Below, piece by piece: positions 12,081-22,834 of a stretch of DNA of 64,000 nucleotides. Origin of the DNA: Leucaena leucocephala (taxonomy: Eukaryota > Streptophyta > Magnoliopsida > Fabales > Fabaceae); contig JAYWLJ010000063.1 in NCBI GenBank assembly GCA_037074615.1, forward strand, positions 892,503 through 956,502, written 5' to 3'. Made by a program: the position numbers and the translations under genes. Each line of letters opens with the position of its first letter. The first letter of the stretch is position 1. The notes under the pieces are model-generated. The model did no database searches, had not been told where the DNA came from, and saw only the letters and a program-made list of their open reading frames with translations.

Positions 12081-13841
12081 GTTTTCTCGTGAATAAATTA
12101 ATCAAAGTGGTATAGTGTGGTCTTTTGCATGGAATTGTCTCTTTCTTTGTATCAGAAAGTCTTGGAAGCTTTTGCCACGTTATTATTTTCATTCGAAATC
12201 CTAATAATAATAATCTCCAGATTTCAGAGTAAAACCAAGGCATATATACAACATTATTTAATCTGGAATTCCAAATTGATACCAGCAGGAAAAAGAATCA
12301 AATAAAGGGTAGTGGTCATGGGCGAGATATGAGAAGCCGTGACAGCTAAACAAGTGGGCATTCTCAGGGAGAGACCACCAATAATTACGATACCCTCCGA
12401 GAGAGGCAACAAATTAAATCAACGCTTAAGCTCAGCATGTGCATTTGCATTCTGCCTCTCTAAATCCTCATCACTCATCCCCATCCCGATTCTATCATTT
12501 CGTAACCAACAATAATTGAAATATATAGTAAAATTCTCTTTATCTCGTCGCCAATCAAGAAAAGGTTTATGAATAGCTAAATCAACTACGAGCTGCCGAT
12601 AACTTGAAATCTAAGGTAAAGAAAAGAAAAGGGCGAAAAGGTCAATTCAAGCTGTGAATGCGTTGATGTCCCAGACGGCCACCATCTCTTTTTTCTCTTG
12701 TTGGTACAAAAAAAGTTTGATGAGATCGAGGTGGCCCTCAGGCTCGGCTAAATTGTGTAGAGCAATATCGATAAGATCTCTCATGCCATGACCTTTGCTC
12801 TTCGTTTTTTTTTTTACTTTGGCCAATTTCAACACGACAAGGTTTATCTCAATATTACTGCGCAAGTGTTAATATATCACAATAAATTTTGCCTTTCACG
12901 CACTACATATTAACCTCAATTTGAACCCTAATAGGGCATTTTCTATGGTTTTAAGTGGCGATATAGTAGTCAACGTTCCAAGTAGTGATGAGATCACAGG
13001 GAGACAAATACTTTGATACTACTTTCCTGTTTGCACAAGCCAGGCACTTTGGCAGATGACAAATCCGTGAAACAAAAAAGAAAAGCAGAGCTGCCAATCA
13101 TTTATTCAACGATGACATGACCGACCAATGGCCACTTTACCTTCATCCCTTTCTCAAGGGCATCCTTATCTTTGTCAACCAAAATAAATACCATAGTACC
13201 TAATCCCTACCTTCTTTAACAAGACATTCATTCAATCCCACTGACCAAAGCATGTTTCGTCAGCTGTAAAATGTACAATTAAAATTATTGTTGAAGGTCT
13301 TTCCCTTTCACATGTACAACAGATAATTTTCAGCCTGCAATGTTGGTGAACGGGGCACTGTTTACAAAGCCAACAATTGGCCCTGGACATAGTTGATGGT
13401 TCCTCCTCACAGGGATAAGACATAACATAAGAGCTTGCATTTTGTTTTATTTATAATGAGAAAGGGGGAGCTCAAAGTCACAGAGGTCATGTGGCCATCA
13501 GCAAGCTGTATTTAAGATGGAGCAGGACCACAACAACCGAACCAACTATGCAAGTATTCACGTTCGTCCTTCGCTTTCCGTTCAGATCTCTTATGTGTCA
13601 TATCAACCATATGCCATGTGCTTCCGCTATCTTTCGTCCCCAACCTCAACATCTGTCCTCCTTCTCTCAATCATGACATGTCCCTCCAATTTTGCCTCTT
13701 CATCACTACTAATTTAAACACCTTAGCACATGCCCCTCCCATCTTTTGAATCTAAAAACAATAAACTTCAGATGTTACCTTTTTTCAAATGCTTGTTATC
13801 AGCACCACATACATTTGCTATTTCAAACTATTTTGTCCTCA
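11878..13841. other. Intergenic region with kinase promoter
   Basis: Its left end holds a poly-G stretch (about 11907-11919) and a (GA)n tract in the presumed leader of the kinase gene. No gene is supported. A 72-codon minus-strand frame at 12647-12865 has a GHLDLIKLFL stretch faintly like an ankyrin helix, but no further support. The right part is the 3' flank of ALG13. Confidence 0.5.
12035..12078. repeat. (CT)n/(GA)n microsatellite
   Basis: About 22 uninterrupted CT units. On the strand of the adjacent kinase gene it reads (GA)n and lies about 160 bp before the start codon, a position where plant GAGA-binding BPC proteins often bind; that role is inference. Confidence 0.9.
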
Positions 13842-15659
13842 TCAATCATCAGGAAAACCGAGGAACCTATTTATGAGCTTGGCCACAGGGGTGGCATCAC
13901 CTGGAGAGTAAGGGACGAGAGAATCCAAATCCATATCAGCTACAGTTTGATGGAGAGTTTGAGGACGCGCACAATACAAATGTTTTCGGTCTGCCAGTTC
14001 TTCTGCGAGTTCACTTTGATGATTGTCCATCAAGTCTTCATTCACAACCACAATCAAAGGCTTCCCCAGGCGTAACGTCTCGAATATGCTACCGGACCCT
14101 GCATGGAGTCAACAGTTACATCCCTACTCGTAGAAAAATTGCAGGCAATGTGATACTACCGTATAAGCATGTCTGTAAAGACATAAAATTTTTCCAAAAA
14201 CAAAAACTTTTGTCGTTTCCCAAAATGCAAGGTATTCCGATTCAGTACTGTGAAATATCATATTCATTCATTCAGGAACGCATCGCCGACCATGGGGCTT
14301 CGAACTAATTAAGAAACCGATGATAATGAAAAATGTATCACGTACCAACAAATTGTAAACACATAACACAATCCACACTTGGTGAATCCCTAACAACGCG
14401 ATTGTTAGGACAAAACAACTACTTCCCCTGTGCTTGGCCAGAGACGGGAAGGGATGAGATTGACGGATCCTTTGTTTATTCTTAAGCAAGCATAAAGGAC
14501 ATCAACCATGCTAAATTATTTCAACTTTAATTTTAAATAAAATTCATTAAGGCAATGTTTGGATTGAGAGAAACGTGAGGAGAAAATAGGGCAGGGATAC
14601 TAGGGAAGAAAATTTTGGTAAAAGAATTAGTTTTCCCTCCTAATATTCTTTTCACCTAATTTTCTTCCCATCCAAACATAAGGTAAATCACACAATTCAA
14701 TTCGATGCAAACAGGTCTAATTCGGTGCCTATTATATGTATTAAATTTGTCTTTGCTCGTTATGTCCTGTTATTTAATCTTAATCGCATTCACCAGCCTG
14801 TGGTGACGGCTGTAGCTAATTTATTATTTTCATTTTCTTCTCTTCTCCCTAGAACTGGTGAATAACTCGAACGGACCCGGTTAACACTGATCCAATGATT
14901 TTCGCATAAGAAAGAAAGAAGAGGGAAGGTGACCTGCGTGACTGATGACAAGAGAGGCTGAATTGAGATGGTCGGCAATGCTGGTGGAAAAGGTGAAGTA
15001 GTCTACAGCCAACGAACTACCTCCTTCAGACTACGAAGAAGTAACTTGTAAGAAATTCAGTAATTGAGAGAAGCATGTAAAAAAAGCTTATCGTCAATGC
15101 CAATACACAATTTTGATTTAATTGAGGGACGTCCTCGCAAAATCCTAATTCATAATTTCTGGGTGATAAAGCCATCATGCATTAATATCTTTCAGTTTTT
15201 CAAAAATTACTAACAGAAGGACATAATTGAGGAGCCTCAAGTGAACGCACTTCCAAACTTTGCATTCAAAATATTTCAAAATTTCTAACTTCTGAATTAC
15301 CATTCACCTTTAGAATGTATTTTCTTTGAAAACAAATCATCACTAGTCACTAGTTTATATAAATGAGAATCTAATAATAGTTCAACGTAACTTCACAGTG
15401 TGGAGACATCAGATGAGTAAGGAATAAAAGGCAGCAAAGGGAAAGAAAAGGCACTGCAGTGAAGTGTTTTTAAGTCTACCTTTGTGGGAACATAAGATCC
15501 GCGACCCATTTGAATGAGGAGCTGGGTGTACCCTTTTGTAAATAACTCTCGCTTGACCGCCGGAGAATCCACCGCTTTCACAAGAGCATCAAATGAAGTC
15601 GTCCCCACAGTCACAAAAACAACCCTTCTCGTCTTTTCATCGCTCGCACAATCTTCCAT
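13842..15659 (-). CDS. ALG13: UDP-GlcNAc transferase catalytic subunit ALG13
   Basis: Three exons (15480-15659, 14934-15030, 13842-14098) total 534 nt, giving 177 residues, the usual size for plant ALG13. The N-terminus has the Rossmann-like VFVTVGTTSFDALV; later come VDYFTFSTSIADHL, the nucleotide-sugar site HAGSGSIFETLRLGKPLIVV (from H91) and the conserved tail ending RFLGFPDD. ALG13 joins the membrane protein ALG14 on the cytosolic face of the ER and adds the second GlcNAc to dolichol-PP-GlcNAc in N-glycan precursor assembly. All splice borders are canonical and nothing looks disrupted. The large second intron holds a small MITE-like element (14551-14683). Confidence 0.95.
14551..14683. 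mobile_element. Small Tourist-like MITE in an ALG13 intron
   Basis: A 133-bp element whose ends form an inverted repeat: GGCAATGTTTGGATTG at the left and CCATCCAAACATAAGG at the right. It is flanked by TAA at 14548-14550 and 14684-14686. A 3-bp TAA duplication fits the PIF/Harbinger (Tourist) class. It has no coding capacity. The superfamily rests on the TSD and ends only. Confidence 0.6.
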
Positions 15660-16115
15660 TTAGACTATTTGATCTCTTCCTCAAAATGCCAAAAATATTT
15701 TCAATCGAAGCAATCGACTTTGAGGAAAGTTGCTCCACTCATTCAAGAGGCGACCTCCCCTTCTTCTGATTAAGATGTACTTTGGAGGGAAGCAAATCAA
15801 GGATTCATTCCGTCTCCTTCAATCTTTCATAGTCCGATTCCCCCTCGTGCGGAATCCATGAAAGTCGCCTTTCCATTGATCGCTTAACAGCCCGCCGATC
15901 TTTTGCGATGCGCATGGCCTCCAGTTATTTTGGTTTGTTTTTTATATTAGTACATATTTTTATTGAAAGAAATTTTATGTACTGGGCTTTCTCTAATGGG
16001 CTAAATAGGTTTGATTTTAATGGGCTCACTTATTTTTTATTTTAAAGTTTGAGATTAGATGTACGGAGAAGAAACAAGGTAGTAGGGAACATCATGAGCA
16101 GAGTTATGTGATGAC

Positions 16116-16180
16116 GGATGAGATGATAAAGATTGGAAGGTGGGATGAGATGATAAAGATTGGAAGGTGGGATGAGATGG
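16116..16180. repeat. 27-bp tandem repeat
   Basis: Two identical 27-bp units beginning GGATGAGATGATAAAG stand head to tail at 16116-16142 and 16143-16169, followed by the start of a third. It is a minisatellite without evident function. Confidence 0.85.
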
Positions 16181-16485
16181 AATGGGATAATTAAAGAACG
16201 GGGTATATGAATGATTATGACTAAGATGGGGTCTATTATGTTAATATGGGTTCCTTTCATTGTGGGCTCAGGCTCCACTTACTCTTCACACTGCGCCATT
16301 GGAGCCACCTGTCCCTCCCCCGAAGTTGGCCTTTCCCTTTCATGGACTCACACCCCCCTTTCAATTCTCCCTCACGGCTTCTCTTTCACGTCCAACAGGT
16401 TACTTCGATTTGATATTATTTAAATAAAATTTTAAATTTAAATTTTAGTGTATACAATAAATTTTGTTAAAAAATTTATACACCA

Positions 16486-16566
16486 AAACCAGGTGCACGA
16501 CACTGGGTCAGATCTAAATATAGTCGAAGTAAAATTCTGATAAATTAAATGAGTAATAAAAACAAA
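16486..16566 (+). mobile_element. 5'-truncated SINE
   Basis: The stretch GGTGCACGACACTGGGTCAG, then 'atctaaatatagtc' and a short A-rich end matches the 3' half of the tRNA-derived SINE at 50566-50750 and 36094-36282. The tRNA-like head is missing. No clear target-site duplication was found. Confidence 0.55.
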
Positions 16567-16595
16567 AAACTTATCTTTCACGTAAACATAAACCG

Positions 16596-16598
<3 letters not shown>

Positions 16599-16626
<28 letters not shown>
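16599..16626. repeat. (TA)n microsatellite
   Basis: About 14 TA units without interruption. Confidence 0.9.
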
Positions 16627-16632
<6 letters not shown>

Positions 16633-19135
16633 GATGTAATACATAATAATTTTTCTATCTATTATACTTTTTTCCTATTTTTATGAGATTGGAATCTGAA
16701 TTATTCTATTTCAGCTTTCTCTACCCGGCCCCTCATTGCACTCCCAACACCCCCCCCCCCCACACACGCACAACACAAAAAATCAATTGAATTACTCCTT
16801 CTGTTTTAAAATATTTTTAAATTTATAAAATAATCAATTTTATAATTTTAATAGACGTAAATTATTTCTTCACTATCTCAACGTAAAGAGGTGAGGGAGT
16901 CAATGATTTTGTATATTTTAATACAAAATAACGAATAACTTTTAATATACAGCTCATTTTTAATAATCTCAATGTGGTTGATACAGAGATGATGTTGATT
17001 TTGAAAACAAGTTACTCGAACCGCTCTAATTCCGGCCACTCCTCTGTTCCCTTCTACCAAACTTCCTACCTCTGCCCTTTCATTTTCTTTTCTTTTTCTT
17101 TCCCACTCACTTCACGACCCACTTCTGTTCGTGTATCCGTCCGTCCATTGCCAATAAATCTAATCTCCCTCTCTCTATTTCTCTGTTTTCTTTTTTAATC
17201 AACCAACCCACTTGCCCCTCCCTCTAATGTATACTTTCCATACTTCAACCTGAGAAGCTGTCCATATGCTCACGACCTGTCCATTTCATGCCCACATTAA
17301 AGAAAAATTATAGATCTTCGGTGTGATTTTGTTGACACCCTATTGTCACGTCATCTTTCATGTGATTGGTATTATTCTCAGACCCTGTTTTAATCAAATA
17401 TACCTTTAGTGTCCAGGAGTTAAAATATCTATTCAATTATATCATTGTCCAGGGCATTTTGCTGGAGCAAAAATCTATGGGATTCAAATATCCGATACTC
17501 ACTGTATTAGTCGCGGCTGATTCCTTAAGATCGTCGAGGCTAAAATATGATGAGAATGTTAGTGGAAGCTTCCCTTACCCTGGATTTGCTAATCTTCCTT
17601 TTCTTTTTTATTACTACTTGCTGGGGCTGTGAATGGAGTTGCCCACTAGATGATTTGGCACAACGAGAAAACGACAGATGAGATAATGTGAAGAACCAAA
17701 GGCATTATATAGCATGATGTATCTATATAATCAAAAGTATTGGGGCACTGATCGAGAAAAACAAGAAATAACAAAGGTGCACGATTTGAGCCCCAGCAAT
17801 CTAATGGACTCACTAGGGAAACTTTTTGACAGACCAAGGATTTTTAGGAGGGGTGTTCCCTTTCGTAGGAGCTTTTTTTGTCACCATTAAGGCATCTTCT
17901 TTCTTGCACTGATCTCTCTCTCTTAAATCTTTTTCTTTTTTGAAGACAAAGGAGAGAGATGAAAAGGGAACCGCGAAATTTGCATCATCGAGGTTAGGTT
18001 TAAGAAAGAAGACAAGCCCTGTTTTTGGTTGGAAAGGCAGAGTCCAAACTCCGTAAAGATGCTGCTCACTGTTCCATCTTCAAGAAGCAGACTCCATTAT
18101 TTTATTTTGACCTCTTCTGAATGGCAGTATGTGTCAGTGCTAGAGACGGAGATTTAAGCGGTGCTTCAATTTCTTCCTCCTCTTCTCATCCAAATGTACT
18201 CTAGAAATTAACAGATCATTGGAAACGAAAAAGATAGAATCAAACCATTTGCGTCAAACTGCTCATTAACATAGCCGTAGTTATTAGCCATGTCTTTTAA
18301 GACTTAAACTTCTCAACTAATCATTTCCCAAGTGGGGCCAATAAAGCTTGCACGCTGGGACAATACTTATGATGCATTCATTTAGTTGATCCAAACGAAA
18401 ACTTATCTTATTCAATAGAGTGCAAGATACAAGGAATATTTGTAAAAATTGATGGCAGAATTATTTCGAAGTACAGAATTCACAGCATAAGTACTAATAA
18501 ATTAATATTTATTATTAGTGATTCTTAAAAATAAAAAACAAATAATTCAAGACGAGGGTATAATCAAAATCTTTGGGTGCAAGGTAACTTTTCATGTGTT
18601 CAGGTTTGAATAATCTGCCGGTTAAGAGAAACGTGCACGTGGATATGGGACCAAAAACAGAGGGGTATGGAATATGGGCGGAATGATAGAGTCCATATAG
18701 CACAGAAATACAAGAGAAGTCGGCCAGTGCGTTTAATTATTTATGTCCAAGAAAAGCATAATTAAGCTGTCAAACAGGCAGAGCCGCTTGAAGCTTTTAT
18801 ATGCAACAAAAGCATAAAAGCCATTAAAGCCAACTCACAGGGAAAGCCATTCCTACTATTAGCTTTCTAGCTGATTATAGTCAGAGTCATCTGCTGCTCT
18901 CCTTGCAGCTTCAGGAACCTCCTCCTCCTTCTTTCTCTCCCGTCTCTTTGAGGAGCGCGTACGTACGTGTGAGTAAGAAGCGTGGGATCTGTACGGAAAT
19001 TCCAGTAAGTGAGCAAAGCAAAAAGAGATAAGTTGGCCATGCTTTTCAACCGCCTTTCACCTCTCTAAAAATATCTCTGCGCCTTCCTCTTCTTCTCCCA
19101 CACCCTCTCTCTGTTTCTGAACCAGAGAGAACAAG

Positions 19136-20870
19136 ATGATGAATAAGCAAGACTTGCTCAAAATTCAGGTACAAGTTAGTTCTCTTGAGTAATTTCGGGT
19201 CTCATCTTTGTTTACTAAGCTTAGTTCATATTCTTCCTTTTTCTCTGGTTCTGTTACTGGGGTAATTCTTCTTTGCTGATGCCAATGGATTTGTGCAGAG
19301 TTGTGTCCTCAAGGTGAATATCCACTGTGATGGTTGCGAGCATAAAGTAAAGAAACTGCTTCAGAAAATCGACGGTATGTAGCTTTTATTACCGAGTCTA
19401 ATTTGTCCCCCTTTTCAGATCCAACTCCAAGTTTCAACTTTATCATTACTACTTTACTTAGCTCATGCACCGCAAGTCTCTTTTTCATATTCAACTGCTT
19501 CAATTATGCTTGGTTAGCTAGTAGTATGGGTCTGTGTCATCAGATTTTGGTGGTTGCTAATTATGTGTTTTCTGGTCACAGGAGTGTATTCTGTGAACAT
19601 AGATGCGGATCAAGGGAAGGTAGTAGTGACGGGGAATGTGGATCCAGGCAAACTGATAAAAAAGCTGAAAAGTTCAGGCAAACATGCTGAACTATGGGTG
19701 CCGAAAGGCATGATGTTTCCCACTAACCAGTTCAAGAACCTGCAAATGGATCGTCATCATGGCAACAAATCTCAAAAGGGTGGCGGAAAGGACCACCAGA
19801 AAGGTGGTGGTCAACCTCAGTTGTTTCAATTCCAAAATAAAGGCCCGAATAATTCCAAGCTACCCGCCAAGGATCACAAATCTGTCAAGTTCAACTTACC
19901 GGAGGAGGAATTCGACGAAAGCGACGACGGGTTTGACGATTATGAAGATTCAGAGGACGACTATGAAGAAGAGCATGTCCATACCCATGCTATGCCGAAC
20001 AAGATGATGAATGGGCATAAAGGTAATAGTGGCGGTGGTAAGAATGCCAAGAATATTGACGGCATGGATATGCCAATACCAGTACAAATGAAGGGTAAAG
20101 GAGGAAACAACGAGTTCAAAAATGGAGGCAACGGAGGAAAGAAAAGCCATGAAGGCGGAGGTAAAAAGCACAAGAATGGAGGGGGAGGGGGAGGGGATAA
20201 CAAAAAGAATTCGAAAACCAGTGGGGGATTGTTAGGTCGGTTTCTAGGGTTTGGTCAAAAAGGAGGCGACAAGAACAAAGATAGGAAGAAGGAAGGAGGA
20301 GGTGGGGGTGGAACCGGAAATAACAAAAAGGGCAAAGAAGGGAAGAAGAAGGGAGGAGACAAATTTGAGGATGAGGGCTACCATTTTGATGATGATGATC
20401 TTGATGAATTAGATATTCCTCAATTTCATCAAGGTGGTAAAAGTAAAGGTAAAGGGGGCAATGGCATCCATGGCGGTAAAAGTAATAATGGTAAAGGTAA
20501 CGGTAATAATGGGAATGTGGGCCAGATGGGCCCTATGCAAATGGGCCAGATGGGCCCTATGCAAATGGGCCAGATGGATCAGATGAGGAATTTAATGCAG
20601 GGCCTACCCGCCATGAACGGTGGTGGTGGGTACTACCCAGGAATGCAAATGCAACCTCCTCCTCCACAGTATCAGCCGCCACAGCAGTACATGGCTCCCA
20701 TGATGAGCCACAATTATCAGCAGCAACCACATCTGAACAGTATGTACCCACCAACAACCATGATGTACGGCAGGCCTTACATGCCACCTCCGCCACCGAT
20801 CCCGGTTCACGATCCTGCTGTTACTCACGCCTTCAACGATGAGTATACCGACAGCTGCACTGTCATGTAA
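19136..20870 (+). CDS. Heavy-metal-associated isoprenylated plant protein (HIPP)
   Basis: Three exons (19136-19168, 19299-19374, 19582-20870) total 1398 nt, giving 465 residues. The N-terminal HMA domain (about 10-75) has the metal-binding CxxC pair in HCDGCEHKVKK (C21, C24). Next come an acidic stretch rich in Asp/Glu (EEEFDESDDGFDDYEDSEDD), long Gly/Lys/Asn-rich low-complexity segments, a Met/Gln/Gly repeat (QMGPMQMG twice) and a Pro/Tyr-rich tail. It ends in CTVM, a CaaX box for prenylation. HIPPs are metallochaperone-like, membrane-tethered proteins found only in vascular plants; the long Gly-rich type resembles the HIPP32-34 group. The intron after the short first exon and the split HMA domain are typical. 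Two ATGs are adjacent at the start; the first is used here. Confidence 0.93.
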
Positions 20871-22834
20871 ATTAGAGGTCCAGCATGTTTTGGTTCACTT
20901 TTCTGCTCATTTGTGTTTCTTATCAGTGTCTGGGGTTTCATAAAATTTTGTTCTAGTGAGTGTCAGTGCACTAGTGGGTGTTAGATATGTGCAAAATTTA
21001 GGATGATATATATATATATAATTGATATGGCTGCTTTTGTCATGGATCGTGTCCTTGGCGACTGGCTCACGTGTGCTAGCTGTAAGCACTAATGCCCAAA
21101 AATGTCCCTCACAGTACAGCCAGTCCATGATTGATGATGCCTTTTATTTATACATAGTTATATACTTACCGCGGAGTGCCCTTGCTGCAGTATTATAATT
21201 AATTATTAATTATTCAAGAATTAAAGGCCAATGCTTTTCATACTGATCTGTGTTTATCCAGAAAATTACTAGTGGTCCGATGAACTGGACAGATTATTAA
21301 TTATTCTAAAGCGTTCCTTCGTTCTTTCTCCCGTTAGAGTGTTGGCTGGAACTTTGGTTCCCGGTTTCTTTTTCTTTCTTTTCCAAAAAAAAAAAACGAA
21401 CGCTTTTTATAATTCGACGGAGACTTTCAGCAATAGACATACTTCATAGGGATCTGTGTTCATCCAAAGAATTATGAAGAGCGTGTAACCCGGACGAGTA
21501 GTCAGTTATATTGTGTGCATATAAAAGGCCTCGAGCTTATCGTGGCTCGTCAACTTGGCTAGCTTGAGCAATTAAAAATTAGTAATAAGTAAAATCTGGT
21601 TTCAAGTGGAAGTAGTAGTGCGCCTTTTTCTCCATTTTAGATATTAAATGCCGCCTCTAGGTTTGATATCTAGCGCCAATAATTTAAATTGAGATCAAAC
21701 TTTGTTCAAACATGTGGGTTTTCTGATAATGATGGATTAACATCCCACCCTTTCCTTGGAAACTGATGGAGTAATACGGGCTTTTCTTCTTGGGCCAATT
21801 TCATAAGTAGGCTCATGTATCACGACCCAACCTACTCGGGCTTCCCTTAGGCATAGATTTGTCTTGTATCTGCTATCAATGAAAATCACAAGACATACTA
21901 TTATTTAGAGCGTACTCGAACCTTAAAAAATACTACTTTGTTATAATTACAATAGCGATATTTAGAAAAATATTTTAACTCCTAGATGCCTAAGTTTACA
22001 TCTGAGAGTAATAAACAACTCGCCTTGCCCAACATTGATATCGCTCAGAAGAAAAGGAGATTTCGCCCTACCCTTAGATCGTGGGTGAGCCCAACTTTTT
22101 TTTAAAAATTTTTGTATCAAAAAAAAATCACAAACCATCATTTTATAGAAAATATTTACTGTTTTGAACAAATTTTAGTAGTAAGGGAATATACATGTTC
22201 TGTTTCTTGAAAGAATATGGTGGAAACCCGAGGCTGAGGCAGGCAACAATCCAAAGCTTAGACAGTTACAGTGCGTGCATACATGCACCACAAGGCTGAT
22301 CAATAGGAAGCCCATGCAAATGTTCATTGCCACTCCAACCATTTTCTTCCTTACCAAGTATCACTCCCTTGACTTTCTACCTCCACCCCTTTCATCCCTA
22401 TCCTCTCAACTTACCCTCCACACACGCTTCCAAACTCATCTTACTCTCCTCCACCGCTATTAAACCCTTCATTCTCCCACACAGATTACAATCCATGCCC
22501 CCCCTCATGGCTTCTTCTTCCCTCCGTTTTCTGCTTCTCATCTCTCTCTTCTTTTCCAAGTCCACCTACCAAGCTCCCACCAAGCCAATTAATCTGCTGT
22601 TTTTCTGCTTCTCATCTCTCTCTTCTTCGTTTAATCTCCCCGAATTCACAACTACAAGGTTTGAACCCTTCTATATGATTGAAAAATAGGGCCATTTACT
22701 ATACGGTTCCTACACATCGACCAAAACACGAAAAAAGAAGATTCGATTGCCACATTATAATACTCAACTCAGAAAGAGATACAAAGGTAACTCAATTTTC
22801 AACTCAAGATTCTTTTCTTAAGCACATTACTGAA
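20871..22834. other. Intergenic region
   Basis: HIPP 3' flank, then AT-rich DNA with one copy of a dispersed repeat (21950-22125). A pyrimidine-rich stretch at 22370-22640 contains a short duplicated phrase (TTTTCTGCTTCTCATCTCTC, near 22528 and 22600). I see no gene. Confidence 0.6.
21950..22125 (+). repeat. Dispersed repeat family A, copy 1
   Basis: The stretch with AACTCCTAGATGCCTAAG, AACAACTCGCCTTGCCCAAC and CCCTACCCTTAGATCGTGGG, ending in a T-rich then A-rich tail, recurs with about 70-75% identity by eye at 46220-46390 and 50795-50970 in the same orientation. Size and A-rich 3' end suggest a SINE-like retroposon, but I see no convincing Pol III boxes. Confidence 0.55.

Larger units (their letters stand above)
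15660..19135. other. Long intergenic region
   Basis: It holds the ALG13 promoter, a 27-bp unit repeated twice plus a partial copy (16116-16180), a truncated SINE (about 16486-16566), a (TA)n tract (16599-16626) and a C-run near 16750. No reading frame here resembles a protein I know. The last ~300 bases (pyrimidine-rich, 19060-19110) are the HIPP leader. Confidence 0.6.

Noticed and set aside
12647..12865. 72-codon minus-strand frame with GHLDLIKLFL, faintly ankyrin-like
   Set aside because: One weak helix-like phrase, no repeat partner, no splice or start context; not enough for a gene call.
22327..22689. 120-codon plus frame with hydrophobic start
   Set aside because: Pyrimidine-rich sequence gives Ser/Leu/Pro by composition; it includes a short duplicated phrase and no recognisable motif.
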